NCBI GenBank assembly: GCA_945957405.1 | Contig: CAMFLL010000019.1 | Span: forward strand, 1-40,091 | DNA: 40,091 nt | Origin: an uncultured Mycolicibacterium sp. | GTDB taxonomy: Bacteria; Actinomycetota; Actinomycetes; Mycobacteriales; Mycobacteriaceae | Direction: 5' to 3' | Part shown: positions 1 to 7,760 of the stretch, piece after piece | Layout: the number at the start of each line of letters is the position of its first letter | How positions within the stretch are numbered: the stretch's first letter is position 1 | Program-made: the position numbers and the translations under genes | Notes under the pieces: model-generated | Seen by the model: the letters and a program-made list of their open reading frames with translations, nothing else | Told to the model about the DNA's origin: nothing | Databases searched by the model: none

Positions 1-18
1 GATGTGTATAAGAGACAG
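1..18 (+). other. Nextera/Tn5 mosaic-end adapter remnant (not genomic)
   Basis: The first 18 bases, GATGTGTATAAGAGACAG, equal bases 2-19 of the Tn5 mosaic end used in transposase-based library preparation. Read in frame from base 4 they give MYKRQ, a peptide often seen at the false N-terminus of proteins called from untrimmed contigs. The window therefore starts at a contig edge and these bases should be masked. Confidence 0.97.
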
Positions 19-576
19 GTATTCGCCTATGTGATGCCCATCGTGGGCCGGACCGGGTTGCTGGGCACCGCACTTCAGCAGAAGACCGAATTGGTCGACG
101 AGACCCATCTGCCCCTGCTGCTGGCGGGCCGCACGGAGCCCCCCATGACACTGACCGCGATCTATGAACGCCCGCTTCTTGGGTGGGGCAGTGCCATGAA
201 GTTGACGCCGGATGTGTACGCCCAAGCCGAGCATCTTGCGATCCGGATGGGCTATCCGCCCAGCTTCCCATTCGATCTCTATTGGCGTCTGCCGGTGACG
301 GACTACTCTGCGACACACTCGATTCTGCTGGGATCATGGGCCGAGGGCGGCCTCTTGGCGGTGCTGCTGCCCGCTTGGCTGTTGATTGCCTGCGTGGGTG
401 TCATCTGGAACCATCCGAGGTTCGGGCGGTGGGCCCCCTTGGCGCTCTTGGTGGCGTTGCAGGGAGTGTGGGATCTGATGTATGCGCCGTGGACGTACAA
501 CATGATCGCAGAGTATGCGTGTATCGCGTTGCTGTACTGCGCCGTTCACTTTCGATCGACCCGCGCTGGGCCATGA
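19..576 (+). CDS. O-antigen polymerase/ligase-like membrane protein, C-terminal part
   Basis: This is the C-terminal 185 residues of an integral membrane protein whose N-terminus is lost at the contig edge; the ATG at base 4 belongs to the adapter. The reading frame shows the Wzy/WaaL-type pattern: a PLLGWG loop, a long extracytoplasmic stretch, then THSILLGSWAEGG, followed by two or three hydrophobic helices (about residues 115-145 and 150-185). Members of this superfamily polymerise or ligate lipid-linked glycans at the outer face of the membrane. The stop overlaps the next start as ATGA at 573-576, so it is translationally coupled to the glycosyltransferase. The exact substrate cannot be read from this fragment. 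The fold class is fairly sure, the precise role is not. Confidence 0.72.
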   Translation, partial: VFAYVMPIVGRTGLLGTALQQKTELVDETHLPLLLAGRTEPPMTLTAIYERPLLGWGSAMKLTPDVYAQAEHLAIRMGYPPSFPFDLYWRLPVTDYSATHSILLGSWAEGGLLAVLLPAWLLIACVGVIWNHPRFGRWAPLALLVALQGVWDLMYAPWTYNMIAEYACIALLYCAVHFRSTRAGP

Positions 577-1478
577 GCGCGGCGGTGAGCGTCGTGATCC
601 CGACGACGGGTCGGCCAACCCTGATGCGCGCGGTGCGCTCGGCGCTGGCCCAGTCGGTGCCCGTCACCGAGGTGATCGTGGTGGCCGACGGGAACGCTGC
701 GGTCACGTTACCGGACGATGATCGAATACGGCTGCTGAGCAATGGTTCTCAGGGTGGCGCTGCCCGATGCAGGCAGGTCGGCATCGATGCCGCCCGGGGC
801 GCGGTCATTGCCTTGCTCGACGATGACGACGAATGGGTGGATACCAAGCTGGAACGGCAACTTGCCGGTGTTCGGTCAGGCCCCGGCGTCCACTGGATAG
901 CTTCGTCGCGGATCTGCGTACATGGTCCCGGGTCGCGGCGGCGGGTGTGGCCCAGGCACCTGATCGAACCAGGCCAGATGATCACCGACTACCTCTACCG
1001 CGTCGGCAGCGTGCGCCGCGGGGAAGCAGTGCTGCAGACCTCGACGTTGTGTTTCCCCACCGATCTCGCCCACCGGGTTCGCTGGGACCGTCACGCCGAC
1101 GCGGTGCACGACGAGTCGAGTTGGTTGATCGCTGTCCAGCGTGAGATTCCGGACCTGCAAGTGTGGCAGTCGGCTGATGTGCTGAGCATCTATGATGTTG
1201 GTGCGCAATCGGTCTCGCGTGACCCGCGTGATCGTGTCGACGAGTACATCGAGTGGGGACTCGAGTACTTGGGTTCTGAATCCGCCCGCGTCCGGGGCGA
1301 CTATCTCTGCTCGAGCCCCGTCAGTGCCGCGGTGTCGGCCGGAGTACTCAGCGGTGTACTCCGGTCGGTCCGCGCAGCGCTGCGCCACGGGCGGCCCGGT
1401 CCGATCGCTCTGGGCTATGCGGGACTGAGCGCCGTGCGGATTGTGCTGCGCAAGTCTGTGACGGCTTTTCGGCGATGA
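573..1478 (+). CDS. Family 2 glycosyltransferase
   Basis: This is a 301-residue cytosolic GT-A glycosyltransferase. The N-terminus VSVVIPTTGRPTLMRAV is the standard GT2 nucleotide-binding start. It is followed by a strand ending VIVVADG and a DDDDEW acid cluster near residue 90, corresponding to the DXD metal and sugar-nucleotide site. The longer reading frame open from base 183 is not used: the start at 573 overlaps the upstream stop (ATGA) and begins exactly at the conserved domain. Its own stop overlaps the flippase start in the same way (1475-1478). The three genes look like one surface-polysaccharide transcription unit. Donor and acceptor sugars cannot be predicted. Confidence 0.88.
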   Translation: MSAAVSVVIPTTGRPTLMRAVRSALAQSVPVTEVIVVADGNAAVTLPDDDRIRLLSNGSQGGAARCRQVGIDAARGAVIALLDDDDEWVDTKLERQLAGVRSGPGVHWIASSRICVHGPGSRRRVWPRHLIEPGQMITDYLYRVGSVRRGEAVLQTSTLCFPTDLAHRVRWDRHADAVHDESSWLIAVQREIPDLQVWQSADVLSIYDVGAQSVSRDPRDRVDEYIEWGLEYLGSESARVRGDYLCSSPVSAAVSAGVLSGVLRSVRAALRHGRPGPIALGYAGLSAVRIVLRKSVTAFRR

Positions 1479-2800
1479 CAGTCGAGTCCGGCCGGCTGGC
1501 ACCCGAGGAACGACGAGCGCTGTTCGCCGGGCCGGTCTACCGCATCGTCGGCACACCGTTGGTTGCGGTGCTGGGGTTGGCGAATACCGCGATCATCGTG
1601 CGTCAGACCGGTTCTGAAGTGTTCGGCCTGGTCGCCCTCGTAGCGACCATCACGCTGCTGTTCCCGTTCGCCGACCTCGGCATCGGTGCCACTGTGCTCA
1701 GTGCAAGCGCACAGTTGCAAAGACCCGATCAGAATCCGAATGCGGCGGACATCATCAGACGCGGTTATCACGTGTTGATCGCGGTTGCGGTCGTCGTCGC
1801 ATTGGCCGCAATCGGAGTCATGGCAGTCGACGGTTGGTCGGTGCTCGTGGGTTTCTCTTCGGGGCCCGACGATCGATGGGCGATCACGGTGGCGGCGATA
1901 CTCTTCGCCCTCACCATCCCCGCCGGCCTAGGTGTGCGCATCCTGATCGGCATCGACCGGAACCCACTGGCCACGCTGGTCCTGATGAGCTGTCCGGCCT
2001 TCGGATTGCTCGCCACCGTCGCGCTGTACAGCGTTGGTGTGCAAGGTATCTGGTACTGCGTGACCGGCTTGGCGGGACTGCTCGCCGGCCAGGTGGTCGG
2101 CACCGTGCTGGCCCTGCGGCTGTCCGGTCTTGGCTGGTCGGCGTTCGGCCGGGTGACCTCGTCCGAGACCACCGCGAATCTGCTCGCAGGCAGCCTCTGG
2201 CTGTTCCTGGTGGGCGTCGGGCTGCCGGTGGGATTGCAGACGGGACGGGTCATCCTCGCCCATCTCTCCACGCCGGAGGAGCTTTCGCAATATGCGTTGA
2301 TGGCGCAGTTCTACGCAGTGGGGTGGAGCGTGCTTTCGACCGCCGGGCTGGCGTACTGGCCCATATTCGTCAAACGTCGTTCGGCCACCGCCCCAACCAT
2401 TCGCATGTGGTGGCGGTTGACGGCAGCTTTCGCTGCGTTGGCCTGCGTGGGCGCTGCGGGTATGTGGGCACTGGGGCCCTGGGCCGCCGGAGTGCTGTCG
2501 GGTGGTCGTATCGAGGTCTCGGCGTGGCTGGCTCTAGCGTTCGGTGCGCTGTTGATCGGCCAAGCGATGCACCTCCCCGCCAATGTTCTGCTGACTCGGC
2601 CGAATGAAGCGCGCTGGCAGGCGTGGTGGACCTTGGCGATGGCTGCGGTCAGCATCGGACTGGGGTGCGCGGTGGCAGGCGATTGGGGAGCTGTGGGAGT
2701 TGTGTTCACAGCGGCTGCGGCGATCGCCGTCGCGCAGGTCATACCGGACCTGGCGTGGGTTCCGCGCCTTGTGCGCCGTCGCCAGGCAGACTCCGATTGA
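1475..2800 (+). CDS. Wzx-type polysaccharide flippase (MATE/MOP superfamily)
   Basis: The protein has 441 residues with about 12 hydrophobic segments spread over its whole length, and an N-terminal region (GLANTAIIVRQTGSEVFGLVAL) typical of polysaccharide flippases. Such proteins move undecaprenyl-linked oligosaccharide units across the plasma membrane. It sits after a polymerase/ligase-like gene and a GT2 glycosyltransferase with ATGA coupling, which fits a Wzx/Wzy-style pathway. The 3' end overlaps the convergent acetyltransferase gene by 62 bp. There is no family signature strict enough to name a substrate. Confidence 0.8.
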   Translation: MTVESGRLAPEERRALFAGPVYRIVGTPLVAVLGLANTAIIVRQTGSEVFGLVALVATITLLFPFADLGIGATVLSASAQLQRPDQNPNAADIIRRGYHVLIAVAVVVALAAIGVMAVDGWSVLVGFSSGPDDRWAITVAAILFALTIPAGLGVRILIGIDRNPLATLVLMSCPAFGLLATVALYSVGVQGIWYCVTGLAGLLAGQVVGTVLALRLSGLGWSAFGRVTSSETTANLLAGSLWLFLVGVGLPVGLQTGRVILAHLSTPEELSQYALMAQFYAVGWSVLSTAGLAYWPIFVKRRSATAPTIRMWWRLTAAFAALACVGAAGMWALGPWAAGVLSGGRIEVSAWLALAFGALLIGQAMHLPANVLLTRPNEARWQAWWTLAMAAVSIGLGCAVAGDWGAVGVVFTAAAAIAVAQVIPDLAWVPRLVRRRQADSD

Positions 2801-3407
2801 GGGGCGTCGCCAGAGGTGCCACGACCGTTTGATCGGGACCGACGTCACGGATGACAGTCGCGTTGGCGCCAACGGTCGCCCCGTCGTGCAACGTGATCGG
2901 GCCGAGGACCACGGCGCCCGCGCCAACGCGGACACGGTCACCGAGGGTGGGCCGGCCCTTGGCGTCATGCCCGATGGTGACTTGCTGGTTGATCCAACAG
3001 TGGTTGCCAATGGAATTCGCGGTCACGATGGTTGCCAGACCGTGCTGGATGAACAATGCGGGACCGATGTGATCGGCTTCGAGCGTCAGTGTGGCGGCGG
3101 GTCGATAGAGTAGGCGCAGGCCGGCGCGAAGCGGCGGCGCCAGGCATCTCAACCGATAGTGGACGAGCGTTCGGAATTCGGCGAGCGCTCCGCTGAGGTA
3201 TGCGAACCTCGAGTAATGGTCGAGTGCAACCAGATCGGCGGCGCCGATGCACTCGACCCACCAATCGACATCGGCATCGACCGCATCGGCAGCGGCGCAG
3301 TGTCGCACACCGAACCAGAGGGGTAGCGCCCAGATTCGTGCAAGCGCCAGCCGGACTCCGTGTCGCCGCCGTGTCATGAACCGATGGTAGAGAACTCCAC
3401 TCAGCAT
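2739..3407 (-). CDS. Serine-acetyltransferase-like hexapeptide acyltransferase
   Basis: The C-terminal half is a left-handed beta-helix of the CysE type: a HIGPALFIQHG turn with the catalytic-type His, then NSIGNHCWINQQVTIGHD, then GDRVRVGAGAVVLGPI and GATVGANATVIRDV. The N-terminal 90 residues are helical, as in CysE relatives. Near polysaccharide genes, such proteins usually O-acetylate sugars rather than make O-acetylserine, so the role is inferred as polysaccharide acetylation. I chose the ATG at 3407 because it overlaps the stop of the upstream DUF218 gene (ATGCTGA). An ATG at 3377 is an equally readable alternative. It converges with the flippase, overlapping it by 62 bp. Confidence 0.78.
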   Translation of the reverse strand: MLSGVLYHRFMTRRRHGVRLALARIWALPLWFGVRHCAAADAVDADVDWWVECIGAADLVALDHYSRFAYLSGALAEFRTLVHYRLRCLAPPLRAGLRLLYRPAATLTLEADHIGPALFIQHGLATIVTANSIGNHCWINQQVTIGHDAKGRPTLGDRVRVGAGAVVLGPITLHDGATVGANATVIRDVGPDQTVVAPLATPLNRSLPGDGAQGAEPTPGPV

Positions 3408-3955
3408 CCGGGCTGAAGAACGGCACGAATGTAGCCCGCCGTTTGCGCGATGTACTCGAATGCCCATCGCTTGATCGAGGTCGGTGTGGGGGTGGCGACC
3501 ATCACGAGCTCACCGGTGAAGCACCGCGAGAGGATGAATCGTGCTCGTGAGATGTGCGGCCGGGACGTCACGACGATCACCGTCGACCAGCCGCGCTCGG
3601 CGGCGAGCCGACGCAGTTCCTGTCCTTCGCCACGCGTCGTGGCCGGAGTGGGAGAAAAGCAGATCAATTCGAATGCCGCTTGGGGCGTCCGGCAGGTTTC
3701 GGACAGCCACGGATCATCGGTCCCGTTAGGGTTGGACACCACGACGGTCCGTGCCCACCCCTGGGTGCCGAGCTCGAATCCGAACGGGTAACGGCCGTAA
3801 TCCGCTCCGCCGAGGACGAATACGGCATCGGCCCGGCGTGGCTGATCGACCTGTGGGCACACGTACACCGGCCACCCGGCGACGACCGCAATGACGAGAC
3901 TTGTGCAGAGGGCCGTTACGACGTAGGCCGCGCGATGCGATCTACCACTGGACAA
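3401..3955 (-). CDS. YdcF/SanA-like DUF218 membrane protein
   Basis: The protein has 184 residues with one N-terminal transmembrane segment (about residues 9-28). A DUF218 domain follows: ADAVFVLGGA at the start, then a GEGQELRRLAAERG helix and a TVIVVTSRPHISRARFIL strand-helix. DUF218 proteins are envelope-linked and poorly characterised; E. coli SanA and ElyC, which affect envelope integrity, belong to the family. The start is TTG with a GGTAGG stretch just upstream; no better start is seen in frame. It precedes and overlaps the acetyltransferase gene by 7 bp, so the two are probably co-translated. Confidence 0.72.
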   Translation of the reverse strand: MSSGRSHRAAYVVTALCTSLVIAVVAGWPVYVCPQVDQPRRADAVFVLGGADYGRYPFGFELGTQGWARTVVVSNPNGTDDPWLSETCRTPQAAFELICFSPTPATTRGEGQELRRLAAERGWSTVIVVTSRPHISRARFILSRCFTGELVMVATPTPTSIKRWAFEYIAQTAGYIRAVLQPGC

Positions 3956-4019
3956 CGGCGCGGCCTACCCGAGCGGACACGGCTACCTACGGTATCCGCT
4001 GAGGCTGTGGGAGCGAGGG

Positions 4020-5063
4020 TCAGTCGTCCTTGGTCTCGTGAGTGTTCTTCTCCTGATCCGAAGTGGATTCGGATTCGTGTTTGGGCACAGGCTTCTTGCT
4101 GAGACTTACGACTGTTTTCTTGACGTCCTTGAGCGCCTTGTGAGTGGTCCGGACGGGGTTCAGTGCGGTTCGGACGATGTCGCGACCCGGATGGCCAGCC
4201 TTGACCGACTTCTTGACCGTGGTCGTGGAACCGGTCGAATCGACGGTTGTCCGTTCTGTGAGTTGGGTGCGGGACGTCGACTGCGTCGTCTCTGTTGCCG
4301 GTAACGCAGCATCGGCCCGTTGTCCCCGGAGGACTGCGAGGGGGCCGGGAAGGATCGTCCGGCCACCACTTGTCGAGCCCGGACTCAGTATGCCGCCGGC
4401 CAGGACGACGGTGCCGGGGCTTGGCTCTGGATTGAAATCGGGACCGTAGCCACCGTTGAGGACGCCGTTGGCGACAACGGCCGGAGCTCGGAGAGTCGCT
4501 TCAACCGCCTCGTGTGCATCGCCTGCCTCGACTGCGTCCTTGATGTCCTGATAGGCATCCGCGCCCGCCGCGATACCGCTCACAACCGGGCCGATGGCGC
4601 CGATCACCACGCTGGCCAGCGCGGGGTTGATCGCAAGAACGGGGCGTAGCACCGCGATCGGGACACCCATCAACGTGTTCACCGCTGCGTCCACCTGCCC
4701 GGCCTCCAAGGCCAGTATCGCTACGCGAACCTGCGTCGGCGCGGTCGTCGTGAGCTGCCTGATGACGACCGGTGCGGCCGCACGTAGACCGTCGGAAAGT
4801 GCTCGCAGGCTGCCGGGTTGCTCGGCGATGATGTCGCCCAGCACGCCGGCTGGATCGGGCGCGGGCAGGCTGTGCAGGGCGGTTCTGTTGGCCTCCGCGG
4901 TGTTCAGGACGTATGTGTAGACGTCGGCCGCACCGGACAGCCTGACCTCGGGTGTGGCGATGCGGAGATCGGGTGGCGTCGACAACACGGGATTCGCGAC
5001 TATCACCCCCGCGCCGATGACCAAGGTGCCGGCCAGGCTGCATGACCGAAGAGTTAATGACAT
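4020..5063 (-). CDS. Secreted GjpA-like outer-membrane porin family protein
   Basis: The protein has 347 residues with an N-terminal signal peptide (hydrophobic residues 9-24, likely cleaved after about residue 28). A region rich in Ala, Val and Leu follows (residues 30-210), opening with LRIATPEVRLSG and resembling mycobacterial proteins annotated as GjpA-type outer membrane porins. A Pro/Gly-rich linker leads to a Thr/Ser/Lys-rich tail (residues 255-347) that ends in a highly charged, hydrophilic stretch. There is no transmembrane helix after the signal. Family assignment rests on N-terminal similarity recalled from annotation and is uncertain; secretion is well supported. The ATG at 5063 has a GGGGGGA stretch nearby. 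It faces the 850-bp gap that must hold its promoter. Confidence 0.6.
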   Translation of the reverse strand: MSLTLRSCSLAGTLVIGAGVIVANPVLSTPPDLRIATPEVRLSGAADVYTYVLNTAEANRTALHSLPAPDPAGVLGDIIAEQPGSLRALSDGLRAAAPVVIRQLTTTAPTQVRVAILALEAGQVDAAVNTLMGVPIAVLRPVLAINPALASVVIGAIGPVVSGIAAGADAYQDIKDAVEAGDAHEAVEATLRAPAVVANGVLNGGYGPDFNPEPSPGTVVLAGGILSPGSTSGGRTILPGPLAVLRGQRADAALPATETTQSTSRTQLTERTTVDSTGSTTTVKKSVKAGHPGRDIVRTALNPVRTTHKALKDVKKTVVSLSKKPVPKHESESTSDQEKNTHETKDD

Positions 5064-5910
5064 GGTGTCCCCCCAGGGTTCATATCGTCAAGATTGGCAA
5101 ACGATACAGCAATTTTCCTGCTGCCGGCCCAAATGCTCGAATCTTACGTAGACGTTCTATTTACGCACCTTGATTGGCTTTGCATGTCCCGGATGCCGCG
5201 TCGACCGGGTGAAAATCGGCACAAGCGTGCAAATATGGCAAATGTTAGCCAAGCTCAGTTATGTCGGATCGGCAAACCGTGACCGGCGCCCGCCGTCGCG
5301 GCGAATGGTTCGCGCCGGTGACCGTGATGCCGATTGAAAGCGCCGATGAGCTGGGAATTGTCCGAGCCACACCAAGGGCACCGTGGTGGGAATTGGTGCG
5401 TGGGCCGTGTGAACACCTTTTCTTCGCAAACGTTAGTTTGCCAACTTATATGGTCGCGATCATCGTTGTTGATGCTTGAGCGGCCAGGCAAAGCCTCCCG
5501 GTCGGCACGAACACCGATGCCTGGCGGCATGCGCGCTTCGAGGCGTAGCCATGATTTTGGCAACGTCTCCGAAGTCGTACAGTCTTTGAAAAGCCTGATC
5601 AGCGGCACTATCTGCAAAATATACGAGCGAGGTGTCTTTACGTCTGCAACTATCTGATCTCCGTCCATCCGCGGGTATTGCAGGTTGCTGGGAAGTCGTA
5701 TACGTTCGCGTCAATCGTCGGTGGGCGATGATGACAGCGAACTTTCAGGAGTTTGCAAGAAAATCCGCCCACGTCGTCGGAGGGGGAGAGCAATGCAATC
5801 AGGTCGTCGACATACCCCACCCCTCCCTGTCGATGCCCGGTTGGAGGGCTGGCGGGGGCGATGGACAGTGCCTGCCCCCGTCAGCCCGTCGGGTGGGGAT
5901 CGGTGATGTC
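5064..5910. other. Long AT-richer intergenic region with repeated GCAAAYGTTAG motif
   Basis: I see no convincing gene in these 847 bp. Base composition is clearly lower in GC than on either side. The core GCAAA(C/T)GTTAG occurs at 5238-5248, inside the inverted repeat TGGC-N8-GCCA at 5236-5251. It occurs again at 5426-5436, inside CGCAAACGTTAGTTTGCC. Related GGCAAAC strings lie at 5096-5102 and 5271-5277. The region must carry the promoter of the leftward secreted protein and probably that of the rightward epimerase. A leftward 137-codon frame (5255-5668) contains one CPWCG but is not accepted as a gene. Confidence 0.55.
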
Positions 5911-6885
5911 GTGCGAGTCCTCGTCACCGGCGCCGCCGGCTTCATCGGATCGAACCTCGTCGATCGTCTGTTGCGCGACGGCCATCAGGTGGTCGGTGTC
6001 GACAACTTCCGTAGTGGGACACGGGACAATCTAGAAGACGCCCTCGCCGTGGGTATGAAGGATCGCAGGTTCACCCTTGTCACGGCCGACATCCAGGCGC
6101 CTGAACTGGTCGACATCGTGGTGGGTACCGCTCCGCACGCCATCTTTCACCTGGCAGCGCATGTCGACACCGGAGAAGCTCTGTCCGATCCGCATTTCGA
6201 CGCGAGAAGCAACGTGCTGGGAACCATCAATCTGTGCGAGGCCAGTCGCACGGCCGGTGTGCGCCGGATCGTCTACGCAGCATCAGGGACATCGCGCTAC
6301 GGCGCGTCCTCATCGACGGTCGACGAGAACGATCGGGTAGATCCGCTGTCTCCGAACGCCGTCGCGAAACTCGCCGGTGAGATGTACCTGCGTGCATACG
6401 CCGAACAGTATGCACTGACCCCCATCTGTCTCGCGCTGGCCAATGTGTATGGGCCACGACAAGTTTCCCGCGGCACCGCCGGCGAGATCTCGGTTCTGTG
6501 TAGTGCCCTGATCACGGGAAGTCCCTATGCGACGTACCGAAGTCACACCGCCGCCCACGATTATCTCTATGTCGACGACGCCGTCGAGGCCTTTCTGCAG
6601 GCGGCCTACGCGCCTGTCGAAACCACGGGCACGTTCAACATCGGTACTGGTCGCCGGGCCACCCTCAGCGACGTCTACCGGCACATCACCGCCGCATTGG
6701 ACGGCACGCCACAACCGACCCCACTCGATGACACGGAGCTGGATTCACTTGCGCTGAATTCCGCCAAGGCCGCGGAGATCTTCGGCTGGCGGCCTCGCGT
6801 GGAACTATCCGAGGGGATCCGCCGCACGGTGAGCTGGCTGTGCGAAACTCTCGAGCCGGGTTCGCCTGCGCTCGCCACCGCTTAG
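5911..6885 (+). CDS. NAD-dependent epimerase/dehydratase (GalE-like SDR) with altered active site
   Basis: This is a 324-residue extended SDR. The Rossmann start VRVLVTGAAGFIGSNLVDRL and the downstream VGVDNFRSG, FHLAAH and ANVYGPRQ segments are those of UDP-glucose 4-epimerase relatives. The catalytic YxxxK position reads NAVAK: codon 149 is AAC (6355-6357) and Lys153 is kept. The usual SSS-x-YG active-site strand reads AASGTSRYG. Loss of the general-acid Tyr would be expected to cripple classical epimerase chemistry. The reading frame extends upstream to 5632, but the domain begins at the GTG at 5911; a GTG at 5893 is the alternative. It lies near polysaccharide genes and converges with chsH3, 9 bp away. 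Confidence 0.8.
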   Translation: MRVLVTGAAGFIGSNLVDRLLRDGHQVVGVDNFRSGTRDNLEDALAVGMKDRRFTLVTADIQAPELVDIVVGTAPHAIFHLAAHVDTGEALSDPHFDARSNVLGTINLCEASRTAGVRRIVYAASGTSRYGASSSTVDENDRVDPLSPNAVAKLAGEMYLRAYAEQYALTPICLALANVYGPRQVSRGTAGEISVLCSALITGSPYATYRSHTAAHDYLYVDDAVEAFLQAAYAPVETTGTFNIGTGRRATLSDVYRHITAALDGTPQPTPLDDTELDSLALNSAKAAEIFGWRPRVELSEGIRRTVSWLCETLEPGSPALATA

Positions 6886-6894
6886 CCTTGCAGG

Positions 6895-7755
6895 TCAGGC
6901 AGCGCTGAACTCCACGCCCGTCAGCACGATGGCGTCATCGCGACCGGGCGCCGTGACGGTACCCACGTAGCGGCCGTCCTGCTTCCAGGCAATGACGCGC
7001 AAGGTCTCTCCCGGGAACACCACACCCGCGAACCGTGCGCCGTAGGAGCGCACCGCTGCCGCGTCGCCGTCGGCCACGGCGTCGACCAGCGCCTTGCACG
7101 TTATGCCGTAGGTGCACAGGCCGTGCAGGATCGGCTTGGGAAAGCCTGCGGCCGAGGCGAACTCGGGATCAGAATGCAGCGGGTTGCGATCACCGCAGAG
7201 CCGGTACAGCAGTGCCTGCTGGGGCAGAGTCACGACGTCGAGTTCCAGATCTGGCGCACGATCTGGGGCCTCAGCCGTCGACGACGGGCCACGGTCGCCA
7301 CCGAATCCGCCTTCTCCGCGGGCGAAGATCGACCGTTTCTGGGTCCACAACGCTGTGCCGTCCGGTGCCGTCACCTCGGTCTCCGACCAGATGACGGCGG
7401 CCTTGCCCTTGTCCCAGATCTCGGTGAATGTGGTCACGGCCCGACCTGTACCCGCCGGTGGGATGGGGCCCGGCACCGTGACCGCCTCGCTGGCGTGCAA
7501 CACGCGCGAGAGTTCGATGTCGATGCCCGGGAACCGCACGGTGGGTGGCTCGGTCATGTGGAAGCTCTGCGCCACGTTGCCGAACGTCGGCAGCACCTGC
7601 GGGTGGCCATCCACGAGATAGCGCAGTTCGCGGGAGTCCAGTGGATCGGCGCCCGCGCCGAGGCCGAGGTGATACAGCTGGATGTCGCTGCTGGTCCAGG
7701 AGAACTCGACCGGGTCGAGCTTGGCGCCGATGGCCTCGTCGAGATTGATCGGCAT
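6895..7755 (-). CDS. chsH3: Steroid side-chain enoyl-CoA hydratase, MaoC-like (Rv3538/ChsH3 type)
   Basis: This 286-residue double hot-dog MaoC protein closely resembles M. tuberculosis Rv3538 (also named hsd4B or chsH3) along its whole length. The C-terminal half has the hydratase-2 motif: YRLCGDRNPLHSDPEFA with the catalytic Asp and His, then GFPKPILHGLCTYG. The family adds water to trans-2-enoyl-CoA with R stereochemistry; ChsH3 is reported to act on a cholesterol side-chain enoyl-CoA. The N-terminal half (residues 1-150) is the non-catalytic repeat. Its ATG lies 5 bp after the kstD stop, so the two form one leftward operon from the KstR box at 9454. Confidence 0.9.
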   Translation of the reverse strand: MPINLDEAIGAKLDPVEFSWTSSDIQLYHLGLGAGADPLDSRELRYLVDGHPQVLPTFGNVAQSFHMTEPPTVRFPGIDIELSRVLHASEAVTVPGPIPPAGTGRAVTTFTEIWDKGKAAVIWSETEVTAPDGTALWTQKRSIFARGEGGFGGDRGPSSTAEAPDRAPDLELDVVTLPQQALLYRLCGDRNPLHSDPEFASAAGFPKPILHGLCTYGITCKALVDAVADGDAAAVRSYGARFAGVVFPGETLRVIAWKQDGRYVGTVTAPGRDDAIVLTGVEFSAA

Positions 7756-7760
7756 GCGCC

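Noticed and set aside
183..572. Upstream extension of the glycosyltransferase frame
   Set aside because: It overlaps the membrane-protein gene in another frame, has no domain, and the GT2 fold begins exactly at the ATG at 573 with an ATGA overlap.
5146..5160. TAGACGTTCTA near 5148 as a KstR box
   Set aside because: The left half lacks AAC and the spacing is one base short, so it does not fit TnnAACnnGTTnnA.
5255..5668. Leftward 137-codon frame with CPWCG in the long gap
   Set aside because: It has a single CxxC, no partner cysteines, poor ribosome-binding site and no recognisable family; composition is like the non-coding surroundings.
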